Below, one piece after another: positions 57,614 to 64,000 of a stretch of 64,000 nucleotides of DNA. The translations under genes were made by a program, and so were the position numbers. The first letter of the stretch is position 1; every line of letters starts with the position of its first letter. The notes under the pieces were generated by a model, which was not told where the DNA came from, did not search any database, and saw nothing but the letters and a program-made list of their open reading frames with translations. The DNA comes from Acidobacteriaceae bacterium (GTDB lineage: Bacteria > Acidobacteriota > Terriglobia > Terriglobales > Acidobacteriaceae): positions 62,001 to 126,000 of the forward strand of contig PLCS01000012.1 in assembly GCA_003134855.1 (NCBI GenBank), written 5' to 3'.

Positions 57614-58044
57614 AACATCCCTTCTGAACAAAACGGCAGGATGATTTGCGCTGCCGGAGCGTTGCTGCCTGCCGGGCGAGATGATGTCTCGGCGCATAGC
57701 CGATTCCGCGACTGTGCCTTTCAGAATTCCAGAAGCACGTCGAGGCGCCTGCGAGGCCGTATCACAAAGGTAATAGATCTTCCATTACCACAGTCTTACG
57801 GCTTGGGTACGTCTAGTGTACTTGCAATCGCAATGCCAAAGAAATTGCCTGTAAACCTTGTGTTCTTGGCTCACCCTTATGGGACTATGCAAATAGTTGC
57901 GCAGAATATGGGTAGATTATGGCCACTTCGGCGCGTAGCCGGCGCCAAAATACGAACACCCCGTGCCCCATCCTTGCGCTTTTTTTCTGGCGCATGATTG
58001 GGAAAGCTGACACGATTTAAGGGCCGGATCTATAGGATGGCTTC
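57614..58044. repeat. 431-bp gap with a family A half-copy
   Basis: No convincing gene. It holds the PilZ promoter, an AT-rich core near 57760-57920, and at 57968-57984 a reversed family A half (GTGCCCCATCCTTGCGC) ending in a T-run. The ABC transporter gene starts at its right end. Confidence 0.45.
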
Positions 58045-58881
58045 ATGGCTCCACTGCTTGAGATTCTCGATTTGCAAATTCGCTTTTCGGCGGCTGAGGC
58101 AGTGCGCGGCGTAAGCCTGCACATCGACCAGGGAGAGGTGCTGGGGCTGGTGGGCGAGTCAGGGTCGGGCAAGAGCGTGACCGCTCTGGCGATTCTGGGG
58201 CTGCTCGGACCGGCGGCGCGGGTTGCGGGGCGAATCCTGTGGCGCGGCGGCCGAGCCGGCAGCACAGACTCGATTGACCTGCTCCGCCAGCCGCAAAGCG
58301 CATTGCAAAAACTGCGAGGACGCGAGATCGCCATGATTTTCCAGGAGCCGATGACGGCGCTGAATCCCGTGATGACGATTGGCAGCCAGGTAGCCGAAGG
58401 CGCGCGCGCGCATTCTCCCTCCTGGACTGGCCGCGAGGCGAAGCGCCGGGCCATCGCCGCGCTGGAGGCGGTCTCAATTCCCGATGCGGCGCGGCGCTAC
58501 GGCGACTATCCGCATCAGTTTTCCGGCGGGCAGCGGCAGCGGATTCTGATCGCCATGGCGCTGATCAACCGTCCGCGGCTGTTGATCGCCGACGAGCCCA
58601 CCACAGCCTTGGATGTCACCGTGCAAGCGCAGGTGCTGGAGCTTCTCCGTGAGTTGCAGCGCCAGCATGGGTTGGCCATGCTCTTCATCTCGCACGACTT
58701 GGCGGTGGTGGGCCAGGTGGCCAGCCGGGTTGCGGTGATGCGCGCGGGCGAAGTGGTGGAAACGGGCCCCTGCGCGCGCCTGCTGACCGCGCCCCTGCAC
58801 GCTTACACGCGCAGTCTGCTGGCGGCCGTGCCCACGCTGCGCACCGACCGCAACCGCCCGCTCGCGATGATCGGCGCTTAG
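58045..58881 (+). CDS. Orphan ABC transporter ATP-binding protein (DppD/OppD-like)
   Basis: A 278-residue ATPase. Walker A G37-ESGSGKS44, Q-loop in IAMIFQEPMTALNPVMTIGSQ, signature FSGGQRQRILIAMAL and Walker B LLIADEPTTALD, followed by the switch His in LFISHDLAVV. The pattern MIFQEPMTALNPVMTIGSQ (cited in part) is of the peptide/nickel subfamily. Members usually have about 330 residues with a C-terminal oligopeptide-binding-site extension; here it stops after PTLRTDRN. No permease or binding-protein gene is adjacent. It overlaps the stop of the Pit gene by four bases. Confidence 0.9.
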   Translation: MAPLLEILDLQIRFSAAEAVRGVSLHIDQGEVLGLVGESGSGKSVTALAILGLLGPAARVAGRILWRGGRAGSTDSIDLLRQPQSALQKLRGREIAMIFQEPMTALNPVMTIGSQVAEGARAHSPSWTGREAKRRAIAALEAVSIPDAARRYGDYPHQFSGGQRQRILIAMALINRPRLLIADEPTTALDVTVQAQVLELLRELQRQHGLAMLFISHDLAVVGQVASRVAVMRAGEVVETGPCARLLTAPLHAYTRSLLAAVPTLRTDRNRPLAMIGA

Positions 58882-60521
58882 GAAATCGCGCGGAAGAGCC
58901 AGTAGAGCGTGCCGGAGAGCAGCGCGGCGGCCGGAAGAGTGAAGACCCATCCGGCGGCGATGTTGCGAACCGTGGCCAGGCGTAGGCCGCTGCCGTTGGC
59001 GCTCATCGTACCGGCCACGCCTGAGCTGAGAATGTGGGTCGTCGAAACCGGCTGGCCGAAGATGTTGGCCGCGAAGATTGTAGCCATGGTCACCAGGCTT
59101 GCGCTGGCGCCCTGCGCATAGGTCAGATGTTCCTTGCCGATCTTTTCTCCCACCGTGACCACAACGCGTCTCCAGCCGATCATCGTTCCCAGGCCGAGAG
59201 CCAGGGCAACAGCCACTTTGACCCAGTCGGGAATAAACCGAGTGGCCTTGTCCACCTTGCTCTTGTAGTTGCCGAGAGCGGCGCTTTCAGCCTTGTCGAA
59301 AACCGGCTGCTTCTTTTCGTTCACCAGGGTGGCGTCATTCTTCTGCATAAGGCGAATGGCTTCGCCGGCCACGTACATATCGTTGCGGACATTCGCCTGA
59401 TCCTGCGCTGGAACTGACTTGAAAACCTTGTAGAGTGCAACTTCGTGGTTCAGATCCTCGACCAGCTCTCGTAGCGCCAGAATCGTGTCTGGCTGGAGTT
59501 GCTTGGTGCGGATGTAGTCGGTGACCTCGGTGCGGGCATCCTCGCCGAGAATGCCGGTCTTGTCCACGTGCCGGTCGAGGATGTGGCCGGCCTGCTCGCT
59601 GGCGGCGATGAACTCCTGCATATCTTGAACGGTAACGGCGTGGTTCAACGCGTATGCGGTGGGCACCGTGCCGATCAGGATCAGCATGATCAGCCCCATG
59701 CCCTTTTGCCCGTCATTGGAGCCGTGGAAGAAGCTGACGCCGGTGCAGGTCAGCACCATCAGCGCGCGGATCGGCCACGGCGGCGGCTGGTTATCCTTGG
59801 GCGCTTCGTAGAGAGAGGGGTACTTGATCGTCTGCTTTGAGATGTACAAAAGCAGCCCGGCACAGGCGAAGCCCAGCAGAGGCGAGATCAGCAGCCATTT
59901 GAGAACCCTGGTAGCCTGCTCCCAATCCACGCCGGAGGTTCCGCTGTGAATATGCATCAGTTGGTTGGCGATGCCCACGCCGATGATCGAGCCGATCATG
60001 GTGTGCGAGCTGGAGGCCGGCAGCCCGAACCACCATGTGCTCAGGTTCCAGACAATGGCCGCGATCAGCAGGGCAAAGACCATCGCGAAGCCGGCGCCGG
60101 AGCTGACCTGGAGTATCAGCTCCACCGGCAGCAGCGTAATCACCGCGAAGGCCACGGTGCCGGAGGAGAACAGCACGCCGAGCAGGTTGCAGATGCCGGA
60201 CCAGACCACGGCGATGTTGGGCTCCAGCGAATGGGTGTAAATGACCGTGGCCACGGCGTTGGCGGTGTCGTGGAAGCCGTTGACAAACTCGAAGCCAAGC
60301 GCAATCAGCAGCGCCAGGCCCAGCAGCATATACGGCCAGATGCTGGTGATGGTGACCGAGTCGAGGTCGCGGGCGACGTGAAAGGCGATATAGCACAGCC
60401 CGCCGGCCAGCGCGATAAGAAACACCGCAATGCCCGCGCGGCCGTGCGTATTCGTCAGCTTGCTGTCAAGCAGGGATTTGCCTGAAGGCATCGTGTGCAC
60501 GGTGGTAGCCAGGTCGGCCAT
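58878..60521 (-). CDS. Pit-family inorganic phosphate transporter
   Basis: A 547-residue membrane protein, proton-coupled low-affinity phosphate carrier. The GFEFVNGFHDTANAVATVIY signature is in the first third and FGQPVSTTHILSSGVAGTM in the last, the two inverted halves of the fold. WFGLPASSSHTMIGSIIG is the first-half equivalent. A soluble central region (about residues 300-430) separates them, as in E. coli PitA. It converges on the ABC gene, with stops overlapping by four bases. Confidence 0.93.
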   Translation of the reverse strand: MADLATTVHTMPSGKSLLDSKLTNTHGRAGIAVFLIALAGGLCYIAFHVARDLDSVTITSIWPYMLLGLALLIALGFEFVNGFHDTANAVATVIYTHSLEPNIAVVWSGICNLLGVLFSSGTVAFAVITLLPVELILQVSSGAGFAMVFALLIAAIVWNLSTWWFGLPASSSHTMIGSIIGVGIANQLMHIHSGTSGVDWEQATRVLKWLLISPLLGFACAGLLLYISKQTIKYPSLYEAPKDNQPPPWPIRALMVLTCTGVSFFHGSNDGQKGMGLIMLILIGTVPTAYALNHAVTVQDMQEFIAASEQAGHILDRHVDKTGILGEDARTEVTDYIRTKQLQPDTILALRELVEDLNHEVALYKVFKSVPAQDQANVRNDMYVAGEAIRLMQKNDATLVNEKKQPVFDKAESAALGNYKSKVDKATRFIPDWVKVAVALALGLGTMIGWRRVVVTVGEKIGKEHLTYAQGASASLVTMATIFAANIFGQPVSTTHILSSGVAGTMSANGSGLRLATVRNIAAGWVFTLPAAALLSGTLYWLFRAIS

Positions 60522-60813
60522 CAGATTTCACCAATGCGGCCGGAGAAATTCCGGACACGCCTGGGCCTCCGAAGTCTGGACTCGGCAACAACAACACAGA
60601 GCAAATACAAAGGGGATCGCTTGTGGCGGGAGAGAGAAGAGCCGGATAAATTGGCGTCCATATAACCCCAACAACCGCATAATTCGCGCAGTTGTTTAAC
60701 TGTCAGGCTGGGAAATTCACCTGACTGAAACAATTCTACACCGGTAGGGGGGGAGCTTGGGAAGAGGGAATTTCGCAGCCGGTGGAAAATGCGCCCGTTC
60801 ACAGGTCAGCGAA
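60522..60813. promoter_or_regulatory. 292-bp gap upstream of the Pit gene
   Basis: No gene. It contains CTGTCAGG (60700-60707) facing CCTGACTG (60720-60727), an inverted repeat at 7 of 8 positions, about 180 bp from the Pit start. It could be an operator or a hairpin after the toxin gene; evidence is weak. Confidence 0.3.
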
Positions 60814-61206
60814 CTACTCAGAGTCTGTGTGCTCGGCAAGCCAAAGTGCCAATTCCCCCTCGGTCAGTTCGCCCGCTGCAAGGCTCAGAAAAGTGAGACA
60901 CGCCTCTTCCTGGCTGGCAATCACGGGGAATCCATTGAACTCCAGGAATACAAAGGCAACCTGCATCGCCGTTCTCTTGTTTCCATCGACGAAGGGATGA
61001 TTGCTGGAGATACCCACCGCGTAGGCGGCCGTCAAGTCAGCCATCGTTAAAGCCCTCTCCGCATAAGCGAAGAGGTTCTTCGGGCGAGACAGGGCAGAGT
61101 CCAGCAGTCCCCGATCCCGCACCCCATCCGAGCCGCCGAAGAGGGCAATCTGCTTCGCATGAAACGCAAGAGCTTCGATTTCACGAATCCAAACGGGCTC
61201 TTTCAC
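60814..61206 (-). CDS. doc: Doc-family toxin
   Basis: A 130-residue Fic-fold toxin of the Doc type. The motif H70-PFVDGNKR78 (Doc: HxFxDxNKR) is intact; Doc kinases phosphorylate elongation factor Tu and arrest translation. GGSDGVRDRGLLDSALSRP is the other family element. The start is GTG 61206, immediately after the TAA of the antitoxin, so the pair is coupled. It lies downstream of its antitoxin, as usual. Confidence 0.9.
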   Translation of the reverse strand: MKEPVWIREIEALAFHAKQIALFGGSDGVRDRGLLDSALSRPKNLFAYAERALTMADLTAAYAVGISSNHPFVDGNKRTAMQVAFVFLEFNGFPVIASQEEACLTFLSLAAGELTEGELALWLAEHTDSE

Positions 61207-61434
61207 TTACTCCGCCAGTCTTTTGAACGCATCGCGATAGCGGCGAATCACGCGGTCGGCAACTTCCATTTTGGCGCCGAACTCCTCGTCGTAGGGGCTG
61301 ACCTGGAAGCCAGCAGGAGTCTCATTGAGATAAAGCGTATCGCCCTTCTCAACATTGAGCCGCGCCAAAGTCTCCTTGGGCAGAATGATGCCGGCGGAGT
61401 TGCCGATAGCGATGATCTTTGCAGTCGTGGCCAT
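61207..61434 (-). CDS. AbrB/MazE-type antitoxin
   Basis: A 75-residue swapped-hairpin AbrB-fold protein: AKIIAIGNSAGIILPKETLA then RLNVEKGDTLYLNETPAGFQ is the DNA-binding domain; the C-terminal helix VADRVIRRYRDAFKRLAE should wrap the toxin. A GGAGG site lies six bases before the ATG at 61434. Paired with Doc rather than MazF, it replaces the usual Phd antitoxin. It probably binds its own promoter in 61435-61500. Confidence 0.88.
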   Translation of the reverse strand: MATTAKIIAIGNSAGIILPKETLARLNVEKGDTLYLNETPAGFQVSPYDEEFGAKMEVADRVIRRYRDAFKRLAE

Positions 61435-61512
61435 CTAGGGCCTCCATTTCATCTAAATTATAACATAAGTTATAACGCAGGGTGAACCACGCTTGATTCG
61501 CTCATAATCTTT

Positions 61513-61564
61513 GGGTGCCCCATCCTTCCCGCGCATTTTGTGGGAAGGGTGGGAGACCATGAAC
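61513..61564 (-). repeat. Family A palindromic repeat near recJ
   Basis: Reading on the - strand, 20 bases (61545-61564) are identical to 19264-19283 inside rsmB. Stem CCCATCCTTCCC (61519-61530) pairs at 11 of 12 positions with 61542-61553, and GGGTGC (61513-61518) closes the tail. It lies between the antitoxin gene and the recJ stop. Confidence 0.8.
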
Positions 61565-61635
61565 CTCGATGGTTCGTGAATGGCTCCGATACCGTCGCCG
61601 AAATATCTTAATTGATTCCACCAAGACGTCCGCTT

Positions 61636-63477
61636 TTAAGCCAATTCAATCCCGGCAATCTCGGCTTCCACGCCGCCATACTCCGGGTGCTCGTTCTCGC
61701 GAATGCGGTAGGCCAGGTCGATGAGGCTTCCCTGCTTGAGCCCAAGCTCGGTGGCGCGCGCGGCCAGGTTCCAGCCGACTGCGCGTAGCGCGCCGCTCGA
61801 GCCGGGCAGGGGCGTCGGCTGAACGGAATCCTGCGCCAATTCCAATCTCAGGTGGCGCTCCTTCATCCGGCGCGGCGGCGTGAGCAGGCGCGCTCTGCGG
61901 GCAACGAAGACCGGCTCGGGATTGCCGTGGCCAAAGGGCTCCAGCTTGCGCAGCCAGCCAACCAGTACAGAGGTGATGCGGTCCAGCGGCAGCTCGGCGT
62001 GGATGCGGAGCAGGTGCTCCGGTTCGCGGCCGCCCAGGTGTTCCTCGGCGTAGAGGCGGAGGCGGCGCTTGAGCTCCGGCAGCTTCTCGGCTGGCAGGGC
62101 AAAGCCGACAGCGAAGGCGTGGCCGCCGAAGCGTGTGAAGAGATCGGCGCAGCTCTCGATGGCGTTGAGCAGATGGAATCCGTCGATGGAGCGCCCGGAG
62201 CCGTGAGCCACGCCCCCCTCGACGCTGACCACGATCGCCGGCTTCGCGGTGCGCTCGACCACGCGCGAGGCCAGAATGCCGATGACGCCGCGATGCCAGC
62301 CGTCGCCGTCCACCACCAGCAGCCGGTCGGCGGCCAGCTCTGCGTCGCTGCCCAGCCGCGCCTCGATGGCGGCAAGCGCCTTGGCCTCCGTCTCGCGGCG
62401 CTCGCGGTTGAGCCGTTCCAGCTTGGCGGCCAGCTCAGCGGCGCGGGCCGGATCGCGCGTGGTGAACAGTTCGACGACATCGGAGGCCACGTCCATGCGG
62501 CCGGCGGCATTGATCCGCGGAGCCAGCCGGAAGGCCACGTCGAAGCCGCTGATCGCTCGTGCGGCCGGATCCAGCGCCGCGGCGGCAAAGAGCGCGCGCA
62601 GCCCGGCCCCGGCAGGCCGCCGCAGCTCTCGCAATCCCAAAGCCGCGATGACGCGGTTCTCGCCTTGCAGCGGCACTGCATCGGCGATGGTAGCTATCGC
62701 GGCCATCTTCAAAAAGCTGGGTAGCGTCTTCTCGCGCGTGCGGGCAGCATCGCGGCGTTCCAGCAGCGCCTGCGCCAGTTTCATCGCAATCGCCGCGCCG
62801 CAGAGGAATTTCTCCGGGTAGCGGCAGGCGGGCTGATTGGGGTTGAGAATGGCCAGCGCGCGCGGCACAGCCTCGCCCGCCTCCAGCAGATGGTGGTCTG
62901 TAATAATCAGGTCCAGCCCCAGGCCGCGCGCGGTTTCGGCCTCGGCAAAGGCTCTCATGCCGGTGTCCACGGTAATCACCAGCCTCGCGCCCTCCGCGTA
63001 AGCCGCTTCCAGCACGCTCGATTGCAGCCCGTAGCCCTCGCGCAGCCGGTGCGGAACATGGAAGCGTGCCTCCCCGCCCAGCATCTCGATGGCCGTCTTC
63101 AGCAGCACGACGGCGGTGGTGCCGTCCACGTCGTAATCGCCGTAGAGCAGCACCGGCTCGCGTAGGGCGATGGCCTGCTCCAGCCGCTCCACGGCGGCCT
63201 TCATGCCCAGCATCAGAAAGGGATCGTGCAGGTGCGCAACTTCGGGATTGAGAAAGGCGAAAGCTTCTGCCGGCTGGGTGACGCCACGCGCCACCAGTAG
63301 CTCGGCCAGCACCTGCGGCAGACGGGCAGCCTTGGCCAGCGCCATGGCCTCGTCCGGATGCGGCTCTACGAAACTCCAACGCTGTCGCGGCGCATTCAGC
63401 GGCGAACCCTGCGGCGCAGCTAGCGGCGCAACCTGTTGCGAAGCTGGCCCATTGCCTTCAGCGCCCGCCCAGCTCAC
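61636..63477 (-). CDS. recJ: Single-stranded-DNA exonuclease RecJ
   Basis: 5'-3' single-strand exonuclease for recombination and mismatch repair. DHH-family motifs: LLYGDYDVDGTTAVVLLKTA (motif I), ITVDTGMRAFAEAE, LIITDHHLLEAGEAVP (DHH) and NPNQPACRYPEKFLCGAAIA; the DHHA1 part has VSVEGGVAHGSGRSIDGFHL, and the OB domain ends the protein. It has 613 residues, usual for the family. The N-terminal 35 residues are Ala/Pro/Gln-rich and not conserved. It starts five bases after the stop of the upstream gene, so the two are co-transcribed. Confidence 0.95.
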   Translation of the reverse strand: MSWAGAEGNGPASQQVAPLAAPQGSPLNAPRQRWSFVEPHPDEAMALAKAARLPQVLAELLVARGVTQPAEAFAFLNPEVAHLHDPFLMLGMKAAVERLEQAIALREPVLLYGDYDVDGTTAVVLLKTAIEMLGGEARFHVPHRLREGYGLQSSVLEAAYAEGARLVITVDTGMRAFAEAETARGLGLDLIITDHHLLEAGEAVPRALAILNPNQPACRYPEKFLCGAAIAMKLAQALLERRDAARTREKTLPSFLKMAAIATIADAVPLQGENRVIAALGLRELRRPAGAGLRALFAAAALDPAARAISGFDVAFRLAPRINAAGRMDVASDVVELFTTRDPARAAELAAKLERLNRERRETEAKALAAIEARLGSDAELAADRLLVVDGDGWHRGVIGILASRVVERTAKPAIVVSVEGGVAHGSGRSIDGFHLLNAIESCADLFTRFGGHAFAVGFALPAEKLPELKRRLRLYAEEHLGGREPEHLLRIHAELPLDRITSVLVGWLRKLEPFGHGNPEPVFVARRARLLTPPRRMKERHLRLELAQDSVQPTPLPGSSGALRAVGWNLAARATELGLKQGSLIDLAYRIRENEHPEYGGVEAEIAGIELA

Positions 63478-63482
63478 CGCGG

Positions 63483-63965
63483 TTACTCGTCCTCTTCGTC
63501 GCCGTCGTGCTCGTGCTCGCCGATGACGATGTCCTGAAAGGTCTCGACGTCTTCCAGCAGCGACTGGAAGCGCTCATACCATTCCGTGGTGGTCTCATGC
63601 AGGAAGACGATCCCCTGGTAGACAAAGCCCAGCTGGATGTAGCCCAGGTTGCCGGCGTACTTGCGCAGCCACTCCGCCTCCACCAGTTCCGTCGCCTCTT
63701 CGTCGGGGAAGTTCATCTCCCCGGCCTCCTCGATCAGCGCGTCCAGCTCCTCGGCCTCCAGCGTCATCTCGCTGAAGGTCACAAAGGGAGCGCCAACGTG
63801 CTTGGCCATCTCCACAAAGTCTTTCCATGCGTCGGGGTTGTCGGCGCCCTCCCACACAATCGAGGGAATATCCTCGGTGATGTAGCCGGGCAGGCGTTTA
63901 AGGCCGTGGCCCTCGATAAAGGCCACCATGTCGTCTTTCAGGGAGAGAAGGTTGTCAGTGCTCAT
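63483..63965 (-). CDS. Acidic protein of unknown function upstream of recJ
   Basis: A 160-residue soluble, strongly acidic protein, with an Asp/Glu tail (EHEHDGDEEDE). It contains LPGYITEDIPSIVWEGADNP, APFVTFSEMTLEAEELDALI and YIQLGFVYQGIVFLHETTTE, but no family is recognised. The ATG at 63965 begins MSTDNLLSLKDDM; an ATG at 63971 would add two residues. It is the first gene of a pair with recJ. Its frame is supported by codon-like composition and tight spacing. Confidence 0.6.
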   Translation of the reverse strand: MSTDNLLSLKDDMVAFIEGHGLKRLPGYITEDIPSIVWEGADNPDAWKDFVEMAKHVGAPFVTFSEMTLEAEELDALIEEAGEMNFPDEEATELVEAEWLRKYAGNLGYIQLGFVYQGIVFLHETTTEWYERFQSLLEDVETFQDIVIGEHEHDGDEEDE

Positions 63966-64000
63966 AGTCAATCTATATTTTCGCAGATGCGGGCGGGCCG

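Overview
The window looks like chromosomal DNA of an Acidobacteriota member, probably class Terriglobia (inference). It is GC-rich, has ordinary bacterial housekeeping genes, and carries protein types common in that group: DUF2911, DUF3857/transglutaminase/TPR, a PASTA protein beside rsmB, sigma-54 regulators beside exopolysaccharide genes, and many short palindromes ending in TGGGGCACCC. No tRNA, rRNA, CRISPR array or transposase was seen.

Layout. (1) 1-10200 is a surface-glycan locus. A flippase fused to a glycosyltransferase, a GT2 enzyme, a QueC-like PP-loop ATPase, a pyruvyltransferase and a GT14-like enzyme run on the + strand; a fucosyltransferase-like protein, another glycosyltransferase-like protein and a polysaccharide deacetylase run on the - strand. 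It is a mosaic with broken gene ends and duplicated junctions. (2) 10251-11176 holds a three-gene ribbon-helix-helix operon with an arrayed inverted repeat upstream. (3) 11256-24182 is housekeeping: mutL, a winged-helix protein, cmk, aroC, def, fmt, rsmB, a PASTA protein, accA, a CPBP protease and era. (4) 24248-29631 has duplicated acetyltransferases, exported proteins of unknown role and a beta-helix protein. (5) 29873-31873 is an AT-richer nuclease/ATPase (DUF2075-like), a likely acquired defence gene. (6) 31977-43033 has a very large pyruvate:ferredoxin oxidoreductase, a small monooxygenase-like gene, purA and a 1,398-residue transglutaminase/TPR protein. (7) 43034-44196 is repeat-rich, with a 173-bp terminal-inverted-repeat element and two small genes. 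(8) 44197-57613 is a second glycan locus (deacetylase-like protein, GT39-like enzyme, nucleotide-sugar dehydrogenase, two GT4 enzymes, a Gfo/Idh-epimerase fusion, YdcF) followed by two divergent sigma-54 activators and a PilZ gene. (9) 58045-63965 has an orphan ABC ATPase, a Pit phosphate transporter, a Doc/AbrB toxin-antitoxin pair and recJ.

The main unusual points are: palindromic repeats inserted in frame inside rsmB (two) and era (one); a cmk 3' end formed by reading antisense through a decayed EVE-domain gene; a flippase whose tail is duplicated on the far side of a fused glycosyltransferase; a QueC-type zinc/PP-loop enzyme inside a glycan locus; and a 127-bp gene overlap across the DNA-binding domain of a sigma-54 response regulator.
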